In this document: one piece after another, positions 1 to 4,843 of the stretch
Layout: each line of letters opens with the position of its first letter
How positions within the stretch are numbered: position 1 is the stretch's first letter
NCBI GenBank assembly: GCA_902782875.1
Contig: CACZPE010000450.1
Span: 1-5,957 of the forward strand
From: an uncultured Ruminococcus sp.
GTDB taxonomy: Bacteria; Bacillota_A; Clostridia; Oscillospirales; Ruminococcaceae
Length of the DNA: 5,957 nt
Reading direction: 5' to 3'
The notes under the pieces: generated by a model
Database searches by the model: none
Told to the model about the DNA's origin: nothing
Seen by the model: only the letters and a program-made list of their open reading frames with translations
Program-made: the position numbers and the translations under genes

Positions 1-966
1 CACATCGTCTGAGAGTATCTGCATCAGTGATGATACGCATTTTTCGCAGAGGGTAACAAGATGGTTGTCCACCGATGTGAGCTCGGGTTCGCAGCATTCG
101 CATATATCAAAATTGTTATACCCCGTTACAGCGAAATCCTCGGGTATTCTCATTCCCGATGACTTTGCGAATTTAAGTGCTCCGACAGCCAGTATATCAT
201 CAGAGGCTATTGCGCAGTCAAAGCCGTGGGAACGTTTTTCCAGGTCTGCTACCGCTTCTTTTACGTATCCTGCGGCGGAAAGCTTCTGCCCTATGGTCTG
301 CGGTTCTATGAAAAGCAGATCGTCGTCGCTCACTGCAAGACCGTTATCGGCCATTGCGTCTCTGAATCCCCTGAGCTTGCGCATTGCGCTGTTTGATGTG
401 GAGTTGTATATGTACATCGGCTTTCTGCGGCCTGAGGCTATGAGTTTTGATGTGGTCTCGTATACTGCGGTATAATCGTCTGAGATCACGCTGAATATAT
501 TCGGCGCGTTGATGCTTCCGTTTATCATCATGACGGGGACAGATTTTGCGGCCTCCGTTATATACCGCGCCTGTTCGGCGTTTTCCTCCGAATAGCTCGA
601 TCCTACGAGTATGACGGCATCGACACGCTTTGACAGCAGGAGCTTTATCTGTTTCTCCCTTATTTCGAGGTCAAATCCGGTGCAGCAGAGTATCAGGTCG
701 TAATCGTATTTGCGCAGGTCTTCCTCAAGGAAATAGATGGCCTGAGCCATGAAACGGTCTGATGAATCGGTGCACATTACACCTATGGTCTTCATGGTGT
801 TAAGGCCCAGCCCTCTGGCAAATACATTTGGGGTATAGCCGTATTCATCTATTACCGCAAGTATCTTCTCACGGGTCTTTTCGCTCACGCTGCTGCTGCC
901 GTTTAACACTCTTGATACAGTAGCTGTGGAAAAGCCTGTTTTTTCAGATATATCGTATATGTTCAT
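1..966 (-). CDS. LacI-family transcriptional regulator, probable KDG/uronate regulator (3' end cut by window edge)
   Basis: A DNA-binding repressor-type protein. My translation of the complement from ATG at 966-964 gives 322 residues with no stop before the edge. The family is usually about 330-345 residues, so only a short tail is missing. Residues 2-22 are a classic LacI helix-turn-helix, including the signature TATVSRVLNG, followed by the hinge region. From about residue 60 the periplasmic-binding-protein-like effector domain follows, with typical stretches such as DAVILVG, ASDDILAVGAL and IPEDFAVTGYN. GAAAGG lies 9 bases upstream of the start. It is divergent from the KDPG aldolase and KDG kinase genes, and operator-like sites sit in the shared spacer, so it probably controls both them and itself. 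A LacI-family KdgR governs the kdgRKAT genes of Bacillus subtilis, which supports a similar role here; the effector (KDG or KDPG) is inference. Five cysteines cluster at residues 289-310, which is unusual. Confidence 0.93.
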   Translation of the reverse strand, partial: MNIYDISEKTGFSTATVSRVLNGSSSVSEKTREKILAVIDEYGYTPNVFARGLGLNTMKTIGVMCTDSSDRFMAQAIYFLEEDLRKYDYDLILCCTGFDLEIREKQIKLLLSKRVDAVILVGSSYSEENAEQARYITEAAKSVPVMMINGSINAPNIFSVISDDYTAVYETTSKLIASGRRKPMYIYNSTSNSAMRKLRGFRDAMADNGLAVSDDDLLFIEPQTIGQKLSAAGYVKEAVADLEKRSHGFDCAIASDDILAVGALKFAKSSGMRIPEDFAVTGYNNFDICECCEPELTSVDNHLVTLCEKCVSSLMQILSDDV

Positions 967-991
967 ATCAGCGCGCCTTTCGTATCGCTCT

Positions 992-1008
992 GAATGTAAG
1001 CGGATACA
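992..1008. promoter_or_regulatory. LacI-family/cre-like operator, regulator-proximal copy
   Basis: GAATGTAAGCGGATACA is identical to the copy at 1164-1180 except at one base. The core TGTAAGCGGATACA is an imperfect palindrome with the central CG typical of LacI-family operators. It matches the B. subtilis cre consensus TGWAANCGNTNWCA at 13 of 14 positions. It lies about +9 to +25 relative to the predicted start of the regulator transcript. The ligand could be the adjacent regulator or a CcpA homologue; sequence alone cannot separate these. Confidence 0.7.
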
Positions 1009-1023
1009 TTGTTCTTGAATTTT

Positions 1024-1052
1024 ATTATACATATAATCCCGGCTAAAATCAA
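1024..1052 (-). promoter_or_regulatory. Promoter of the LacI-family regulator gene
   Basis: Read on the minus strand, TTGATT (1052-1047) is separated by exactly 17 bases from a perfect TATAAT (1029-1024). The predicted start of transcription is near 1017, about 50 bases upstream of the ATG at 966. The operator at 992-1008 falls just downstream of that start, a position suited to autorepression. Confidence 0.75.
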
Positions 1053-1066
1053 CACTATACAATGAT

Positions 1067-1118
1067 ATTTGTAATATATGCATAAATTTCAGTCTGAAAT
1101 ATGACATAATATACAAAT
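1067..1118. promoter_or_regulatory. Nested AT-rich inverted repeat between the divergent promoters
   Basis: A perfect 15-bp palindrome, ATTTCAGTCTGAAAT, lies at 1086-1100. Outer arms ATTTGTAATATATG (1067-1080) and CATAATATACAAAT (1105-1118) are inverted copies matching at 11 of 14 positions. Both dyads are centred at about 1093. The structure lies roughly 75 bases upstream of each predicted transcription start, so it suits a second regulator serving both directions. Its sequence is unlike the two LacI-type operators. No protein can be assigned. Confidence 0.45.
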
Positions 1119-1132
1119 TTGAGAAAATCTTA

Positions 1133-1161
1133 TTGACTTTATATCGCTTCAAAAGTATAAT
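1133..1161 (+). promoter_or_regulatory. Promoter of the KDPG aldolase-KDG kinase genes
   Basis: TTGACT (1133-1138), a 17-base spacer and a perfect TATAAT (1156-1161) form a near-consensus housekeeping promoter. Transcription should begin near 1168, inside the operator at 1164-1180. That arrangement implies a strong promoter held off by repression rather than a weak one needing activation. Confidence 0.8.
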
Positions 1162-1163
1162 GT

Positions 1164-1180
1164 GAATGTAAGCGGTTACA
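1164..1180. promoter_or_regulatory. LacI-family/cre-like operator over the aldolase transcription start
   Basis: GAATGTAAGCGGTTACA holds the core TGTAAGCGGTTACA, a dyad with TGTAA/TTACA arms around a central CG. It matches the cre consensus at 14 of 14 positions. It starts 2 bases after the -10 box and covers the predicted start, so bound protein would block RNA polymerase. Together with the copy at 992-1008 (centres 172 bp apart) it could support a repression loop. Confidence 0.75.
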
Positions 1181-1213
1181 ATAACCGATGATTTTCTGAA
1201 AGGAGAAAATCTG

Positions 1214-2173
1214 ATGGATGTACTTGATCAGATCTCATATATAGGCATCGTGCCTGTCATAGCGCTTGACGATGCTGCTGATGCTGAGCCTCTCGCAAAG
1301 GCACTCTGCAGCGGCGGGCTTCCCTGTGCTGAGGTGACGTTCAGGACGGCTGCGGCTGAAGACAGCATAAGGATAATGTCCGAGAAATTCCCCGATATGC
1401 TGGTGGGCGCAGGCACTGTGCTGACAACGGAGCAGGCTGACAGAGCGGCGGCTGCGGGAGCTAAATTCATAGTGAGCCCCGGACTTAACCCCAAGGTAGT
1501 AGCCCATTGCATAGAAAAGGGGATACCCGTTGTGCCCGGATGCTCAAATCCGAGTGATATAGAGCAGGCTCTCGAGATGGGTCTTACCACCGTGAAGTTC
1601 TTTCCTGCCGAGGCTGCAGGCGGACTGCCCATGATAAAGGCCATGAGTGCACCGTATACGTCTGTGCGGTTTATGCCTACAGGCGGTATAAACGCCGATA
1701 ACCTCAACGACTATCTTTCTTTCGGCAAGATAATAGCCTGCGGCGGCTCGTGGATGGTAAAGAAGGATCTGGTCGCAGCAGGGGACTTTGCCAAGATAAC
1801 CGCACTTACTAAGGAAGCAGTCACAAAAATGCTGGGCTTTGAGCTTGCGCATATCGGTATAAACGAGACAAGCGAAGAGAATGCTCTTGCATCAGCCCAG
1901 ATGTTTGCGAATATATTCGGATTTACTGCTAAGAACGGCAATTCCTCGGTATTTGCCGGCAAGGGTATAGAGATAAACAAGTCGAAGGGCTACGGCACCA
2001 ACGGGCATATAGCGATCGGCACGAATTCCGTTGAAAGAGCTGTATATCATCTTGAAAGACAGGGCATCCTGTTTGATCACAGCACTGAAAAAAGAGATGA
2101 TAAGGGCACGCTGAAGGCGATATATCTCAAGGGTGAATTCAGCGGCTTTGCTGTACATCTTGTAAGAAAATGA
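1214..2173 (+). CDS. eda: KDPG/KHG aldolase fused to a C-terminal VOC (glyoxalase-like) domain
   Basis: A class I aldolase cleaving 2-keto-3-deoxy-6-phosphogluconate to pyruvate and glyceraldehyde-3-phosphate in the cytoplasm; family members often also cleave 4-hydroxy-2-oxoglutarate. Residues 1-207 cover the whole aldolase TIM barrel. The Schiff-base lysine is K128 in VKFFPAE, with E40 and R44 in AEVTFRT, T68 in VGAGTVL, PTGGI at 155-159 and the phosphate-site GGSW at 177-180. These correspond to E. coli K133, E45, R49 and T73 with a constant offset of 5. Residues 209-319 are an extra domain that E. coli Eda (about 213 residues) lacks. It resembles a VOC fold, with H213, E253, H265 and H315 at the expected metal-ligand positions. 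AAGGAG lies 8 bases before the ATG. The KDG kinase follows in the same direction, giving consecutive pathway steps. The aldolase call is very secure; the function of the extra domain is unknown. Confidence 0.96.
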   Translation: MDVLDQISYIGIVPVIALDDAADAEPLAKALCSGGLPCAEVTFRTAAAEDSIRIMSEKFPDMLVGAGTVLTTEQADRAAAAGAKFIVSPGLNPKVVAHCIEKGIPVVPGCSNPSDIEQALEMGLTTVKFFPAEAAGGLPMIKAMSAPYTSVRFMPTGGINADNLNDYLSFGKIIACGGSWMVKKDLVAAGDFAKITALTKEAVTKMLGFELAHIGINETSEENALASAQMFANIFGFTAKNGNSSVFAGKGIEINKSKGYGTNGHIAIGTNSVERAVYHLERQGILFDHSTEKRDDKGTLKAIYLKGEFSGFAVHLVRK

Positions 2174-2180
2174 CAACACC

Positions 2181-2218
2181 GCCGCCTGTATCACCGCATA
2201 TATCAGGATACAGGCGGC
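2181..2218 (+). other. Intercistronic hairpin followed by a C-rich tract
   Basis: GCCGCCTGTATC (2181-2192) and GATACAGGCGGC (2207-2218) form a perfect 12-bp stem with a 14-base loop, 7 bases after the aldolase stop. What follows is a pyrimidine tract with seven consecutive Cs (2223-2229), not a T run. It is therefore not a canonical intrinsic terminator. An RNA 3'-end stabiliser or processing site that sets different levels of the two enzymes is more likely. Confidence 0.6.
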
Positions 2219-2234
2219 TCCTCCCCCCCTAATG

Positions 2235-2240
2235 AAAGGA
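2235..2240 (+). promoter_or_regulatory. Ribosome binding site that decides the kinase start
   Basis: AAAGGA ends 9 bases before the ATG at 2250. An in-frame ATG at 2232 overlaps this site and has only a C-rich tract upstream, so 2250 is preferred. The kinase then begins MAKIVTMGE, as expected for its family. Confidence 0.8.
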
Positions 2241-2249
2241 ACGGTATAT

Positions 2250-3281
2250 ATGGCTAAGATAGTAACTATGGGCGAGATAATGCTCAGGCTTTCCACTCCG
2301 AATAACGAAAGATTCATACAGGCTGACGAATTTGATGTAAACTACGGCGGAGGAGAGGCAAATGTTGCGGTGTCTCTCGCAAATTTCGGACATGATGCCG
2401 AGTTTGTCACAGCCGTACCCGATAATGATATAGGCGAGTGCGCAGTAGCCGCCCTCAGAAAATACGGCGTTGGCACAAAGCATATCGCCAGATGCGGCGA
2501 AAGGTTGGGTATATACTATCTTGAGATAGGCTCTGCAATGAGGCCGTCCAAGGTAATATATGACAGGGCTCATTCCTCAATTTCCACAGCATCTGAAAGC
2601 GATTTTGACTTTGATGCGATCTTCTCCGATGCCGACTGGTTCCATTTTACGGGTATAACTCCCGCAATATCCGATACTGCCGCAGAGCTTACAGAAGCTG
2701 CTCTCAAAGCTGCAAAAAAGCACGGCGTGACGGTATCCTGCGATCTTAACTTCCGCAAAAAGCTGTGGAGCACCGAAAAGGCACAGCGCGTAATGACAGG
2801 CCTTATGAAGTATGTGGATGTATGCATCGGCAATGAAGAGGACGCTGAAAAGGTCCTCGGCATGAAGGCAGGTAATACGGACGTTACAAGCGGAGAGCTC
2901 GAGCTTGCGGGGTATAAGAGCGTATTTGAGCAGATGGTTGAAAAGTACGGCTTCAGATACTGCGTATCATCTCTCAGGGTATCACGCTCCGCATCTGACA
3001 ACGGATGGTCTGCATGCATATATGATACCGCGAGCAAGACCTTCTATCACTCAAAGGAATACAGTATAAGACCCATCGTTGACCGTGTGGGCGGCGGAGA
3101 TTCCTTTGCGGCGGGCATAATATGCGGCCTGCTTGACGGCAAGGATTTCAGGGAAACACTTGAATTTGCCGTAGCTGCATCCGCACTCAAGCATACTATT
3201 CCAGGCGATTTCAACTATGTGACGAGAAGCGAGGCAGAGACTCTTGCCAAGGGCGATGCTTCCGGCCGTGTACAGAGATAA
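2250..3281 (+). CDS. kdgK: 2-keto-3-deoxygluconate (KDG) kinase, PfkB family
   Basis: Phosphorylates 2-keto-3-deoxygluconate with ATP to give KDPG, the substrate of the aldolase encoded just upstream. The protein is 343 residues from the 2250 start, normal for the family. Visible PfkB features in order: the opening strand VTMGEIMLRL (5-14), the substrate-binding glycine motif GGGEANVAV (33-41), the KDG-kinase-like YYLEIG (89-94) and IYDRAHSSI (103-111), CDLNFRKKLW (164-173), and the anion-hole/catalytic motif DRVGGGDSFAAG with base D284. The tail HTIPGDFN is also typical of KDG kinases. It is probably co-transcribed with the aldolase from the promoter at 1133-1161, with the hairpin at 2181-2218 possibly tuning the ratio. 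No hexuronate isomerase, reductase or dehydratase lies in the window, so the source of the KDG cannot be told. A fructokinase or other PfkB sugar kinase is the alternative, but the aldolase neighbour makes that unlikely. Confidence 0.94.
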   Translation: MAKIVTMGEIMLRLSTPNNERFIQADEFDVNYGGGEANVAVSLANFGHDAEFVTAVPDNDIGECAVAALRKYGVGTKHIARCGERLGIYYLEIGSAMRPSKVIYDRAHSSISTASESDFDFDAIFSDADWFHFTGITPAISDTAAELTEAALKAAKKHGVTVSCDLNFRKKLWSTEKAQRVMTGLMKYVDVCIGNEEDAEKVLGMKAGNTDVTSGELELAGYKSVFEQMVEKYGFRYCVSSLRVSRSASDNGWSACIYDTASKTFYHSKEYSIRPIVDRVGGGDSFAAGIICGLLDGKDFRETLEFAVAASALKHTIPGDFNYVTRSEAETLAKGDASGRVQR

Positions 3282-3301
3282 ACAGTATACATACATAAGT
3301 T

Positions 3302-3343
3302 ATGCCCATGAGCGTGTATGAACACTCATGGGCATGATGTTTT
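3302..3343 (+). terminator. Terminator-like hairpin after kdgK
   Basis: ATGCCCATGAG (3302-3312) pairs perfectly with CTCATGGGCAT (3325-3335), an 11-bp stem 20 bases after the kinase stop. A short T run (3340-3343) follows on the plus strand. The next gene converges from the other side. The minus-strand side lacks a T tract, though the stem could still impede transcripts from both directions. Confidence 0.7.
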
Positions 3344-3367
3344 ACATTAGTTTTCAGAAGCTGCAGA

Positions 3368-3889
3368 TCACTTCATACTTACAGAGTTCCATTCTTCCGC
3401 ATGACAGAAATCATATCCCAGCAATTCGGGTACTGAATCATAACAGTGGATAATATCATCAAAACTGTGTGCTGTGTATATCTTTCCGGATACTCCTATA
3501 TATACCAGGGCAGGATAATAATATCCGATATCGCCTACATAGACAACAGGCTCTTTCGCAAAAGACAAAACGCTTTCAATAAACTCTGCCGAGTCCTCAT
3601 CAATATATTCCTTATCCCACTGGTCATGCTTCGGATACAGCATAAATTCAATATCCGGGGAGCGATTGAGTTTTGCTCCTTCGGGCTCATTAAAGAACCA
3701 CCCGCCTGCGATTCCGTAGTATTCCCGCAGGAAACACTCTGCACTCTCGGAAAGAGTTATTCCGTTTGATGTATAGAACTTTGCTGCCTCGGTAATATCG
3801 ACGCTCCTGCCTTCATACCAGCCGGCAGCTCTCAGGCAGGTCATTATTTTTTCGTCATTGGTCCCGTTCAGAAGTACTCTCTTTGTCAT
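3368..3889 (-). CDS. SUKH-3-like immunity-type protein (orphan)
   Basis: A 173-residue, probably cytoplasmic protein with no signal peptide or membrane segment. I recognise it as SUKH-3-like from the pattern AGWYEGR (21-27) followed by I-x-x-A, a helix ending in FLREYYGI, and a C-terminal block with IGYYYPALVYIGVSGKIY, a conserved histidine and a closing ELL...W.SV motif. SUKH proteins are known mainly as immunity partners of polymorphic or contact-dependent nuclease toxins, though many stand alone. No toxin, secretion gene or toxin C-terminus is visible here. GAAAGG lies 8 bases before the ATG, within the 22-bp gap after the nth stop, so it is probably co-transcribed with nth. The link to nth may be only positional. 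Function is assigned by family resemblance alone. Confidence 0.78.
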   Translation of the reverse strand: MTKRVLLNGTNDEKIMTCLRAAGWYEGRSVDITEAAKFYTSNGITLSESAECFLREYYGIAGGWFFNEPEGAKLNRSPDIEFMLYPKHDQWDKEYIDEDSAEFIESVLSFAKEPVVYVGDIGYYYPALVYIGVSGKIYTAHSFDDIIHCYDSVPELLGYDFCHAEEWNSVSMK

Positions 3890-3911
3890 AACATATACCT
3901 TTCTCTATGTA

Positions 3912-4541
3912 TCATACCCCGTCGCACAGTCCCTCTGCCCTGCGGGGACAGTGTTCACAGTCGGGATTTCTTGCGGTACAGGTATCTCTGCCGAAAAGCA
4001 CGAATCTGTGGCACAGGTCGGAGCTTTTGTCGGGCGGGAGTATCTTTCTCAGGTCGTTTTCAACTACTGACGGATCCTTTGATTTTGTAAGTCCCAGTCT
4101 TCCTGATATCCTTATGCAGTGCGTATCGCATACCACTGCGGGCTTTCCGAATACATCGCCCACAAGCAGGTTTGCGGTCTTTCTGCCTATACCCGGGAGC
4201 TTTGTAAGCTCCTCTACCGTATCGGGCAGCTTTCCGTCAAGCTCATACCAGAGCACGCTGCACATCTGTTTTATACTTGCGGCCTTTGTCCTGTACAGTC
4301 CGCAGCTCATGATAAGCTTTTCTATCTCGGATACATCAGCATCCGCAAAGCTCTTTATCGTAGGGAACCGCTCAAACAGCGCAGGGGTGACGGTGTTTAC
4401 CCTTGCATCGGTACACTGGGCGGACAGACGCGCTGCTATCATAAGCTGATAGGGTTCTTTGTAGGTAAGGGAGCATACTGCATCGGGGTATACCCTTTCG
4501 AGTACTGCTATGATATTTACTGCTTTTTTTCTTTTATCCAT
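3912..4541 (-). CDS. nth: Endonuclease III (DNA glycosylase/AP lyase)
   Basis: A base-excision repair enzyme that removes oxidised pyrimidines and cuts the abasic site by beta-elimination. At 209 residues it matches the family (E. coli 211). The helix-hairpin-helix LPGIGRKTAN (115-124) carries the catalytic lysine K121, and the catalytic aspartate is D139 in VVCDTHC; these align with E. coli K120 and D138. LSAQCTDARVN (39-49) is the usual N-terminal signature. The C-terminal iron-sulfur cysteines are C188, C195, C198 and C206. Their spacing is C-x6-C-x2-C-x7-C instead of the usual C-x6-C-x2-C-x5-C, two residues longer in the last loop. The start at 4541 has only a weak, close Shine-Dalgarno (GGTGA, 4 bases away). 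A strong terminator lies 17 bases upstream of the start codon, so nth may be expressed by readthrough or weakly. The SUKH-like gene follows 22 bp downstream. Confidence 0.97.
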   Translation of the reverse strand: MDKRKKAVNIIAVLERVYPDAVCSLTYKEPYQLMIAARLSAQCTDARVNTVTPALFERFPTIKSFADADVSEIEKLIMSCGLYRTKAASIKQMCSVLWYELDGKLPDTVEELTKLPGIGRKTANLLVGDVFGKPAVVCDTHCIRISGRLGLTKSKDPSVVENDLRKILPPDKSSDLCHRFVLFGRDTCTARNPDCEHCPRRAEGLCDGV

Positions 4542-4558
4542 ATTATCACCGAAAGTTT

Positions 4559-4582
4559 AAAAAAATCCCCTCGGAAGAGGGG
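4559..4582 (-). terminator. Intrinsic terminator just upstream of nth
   Basis: On the minus strand CCCCTC (4582-4577), a TTCC loop and GAGGGG (4572-4567) are followed by one A and seven Ts (4565-4559). This is the best intrinsic terminator in the window. It points toward nth and ends 17 bases before its start codon. It would end either transcripts from the oxidase gene upstream or the short RNA proposed at 4559-4681. Confidence 0.75.
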
Positions 4583-4681
4583 TGACTTCCAAGGGGGCAG
4601 GCTTGCGACAAGCCTATTGGGGGTAGGTCGATGTACTATCCAGTGTCCGCCCTGCAGGCACTCTATACTGCACCGCCCTTT
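4559..4681 (-). ncRNA. Candidate ~120-nt structured RNA, leader attenuator or dispersed repeat
   Basis: A GC-rich block sits in an otherwise AT-rich spacer. On the minus strand it begins about 7 bases after a TATAAT box (4693-4688) and ends in the terminator at 4559-4582. In between are a perfect 7-bp stem with a 3-base loop (AGGCTTG 4599-4605 / CAAGCCT 4609-4615), a 6-bp stem including one G-U pair (4621-4626 / 4636-4641), and a CCTGCAGG palindrome (4650-4657). The G runs at 4593-4597 and 4619-4623 (C runs in the RNA) compete for the same partner as the terminator stem, so alternative folds are possible. I match it to no RNA family. It could be a free small RNA, a 5' leader attenuating nth, or a copy of an interspersed repeat with no function in expression. 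Confidence 0.38.
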
Positions 4682-4687
4682 GATACT

Positions 4688-4699
4688 ATTATATTAGCA
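4688..4699 (-). promoter_or_regulatory. Possible promoter for the nth leader/small RNA
   Basis: On the minus strand TGCTAATATAAT contains a perfect TATAAT (4693-4688). Alternatively TG-C-TAATAT (4699-4691) can be read as an extended -10. No convincing -35 box lies 16-19 bases upstream. The predicted start is near 4681. Confidence 0.45.
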
Positions 4700-4736
4700 C
4701 GCCTGACTTAAAATTACCTTAAATATTTGTTAATTT

Positions 4737-4753
4737 TGTGAAAAGTATTCACA
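4737..4753. repeat. Inverted repeat, 17 bp (operator-like)
   Basis: TGTGAA (4737-4742), 5 bases, TTCACA (4748-4753) is a perfect dyad in the AT-rich spacer. It lies about 65 bases upstream of the predicted start near 4681. It resembles a CRP half-site pair but with a 7-base rather than 6-base gap between TGTGA and TCACA, so no regulator is assigned. Confidence 0.4.
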
Positions 4754-4755
4754 GA

Positions 4756-4774
4756 TGAAATGATAACGATTTCA
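4756..4774. repeat. Inverted repeat with cre-like core
   Basis: TGAAAT (4756-4761) and ATTTCA (4769-4774) are perfect inverted arms around GATAACG. The overlapping stretch TGATAACGATTTCA (4761-4774) matches the cre consensus at 13 of 14 positions. Its position, about 85 bases upstream of the possible nth-leader start and 70 bases after the oxidase stop, does not point clearly to one gene. Confidence 0.35.
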
Positions 4775-4801
4775 GATATCGATTACATTGTTAGAATTTT
4801 G

Positions 4802-4827
4802 TCCTGTATGCCCTATGGCATACAGGA
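4802..4827 (-). terminator. Hairpin after the alpha-hydroxy-acid oxidase gene
   Basis: TCCTGTATGCC (4802-4812) and GGCATACAGGA (4817-4827) form a perfect 11-bp stem with a 4-base loop, 16 bases beyond the oxidase stop. On the minus strand only a weak CAAAATTCT tail follows, so termination may be incomplete, or the hairpin may chiefly protect the mRNA 3' end. Confidence 0.6.
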
Positions 4828-4843
4828 TCTGATGATATCAATA

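Noticed and set aside
65..475. Plus-strand open frame of 136 codons at the left end
   Set aside because: It lies wholly antisense to the well-supported LacI-family regulator. Its composition is what the complement of that gene produces, and it has no family resemblance.
2181..2230. Intrinsic terminator separating aldolase and kinase
   Set aside because: The stem is strong but is followed by a C-rich tract instead of Ts, and no new promoter precedes the kinase, so a full transcription stop is unlikely.
2232..2249. Upstream ATG giving a 349-residue kinase
   Set aside because: The AAAGGA ribosome site lies inside this extension and is correctly spaced only for the ATG at 2250, which also gives the family-typical N terminus.
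1892..2573. Minus-strand frames (141 and 114 codons) with hydrophobic stretches
   Set aside because: They are complements of the aldolase VOC domain and the kinase start. The hydrophobic look comes from antisense codons, and neither has a good ribosome site.
4521..4536. A-rich run at the 5' end of nth as a programmed slippage site
   Set aside because: The run encodes a lysine-rich N terminus (residues 3-6), common in such proteins. The frame is intact and nothing suggests an alternative product.
3368..4541. Toxin-immunity or defence system made of nth and the SUKH-like gene
   Set aside because: The nth product has all the hallmarks of housekeeping endonuclease III, and no toxin or effector is present. 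Adjacency alone does not make a system.
4119..4697. Plus-strand open frame of 192 codons across nth and its upstream spacer
   Set aside because: It is antisense to the conserved helix-hairpin-helix and N-terminal part of nth and runs through the terminator element. No ribosome site or recognisable domain.
4737..4753. CRP-binding site
   Set aside because: The half-sites TGTGA and TCACA are 7 rather than 6 bases apart, and a CRP-cAMP system of the enterobacterial type is not expected in this lineage.
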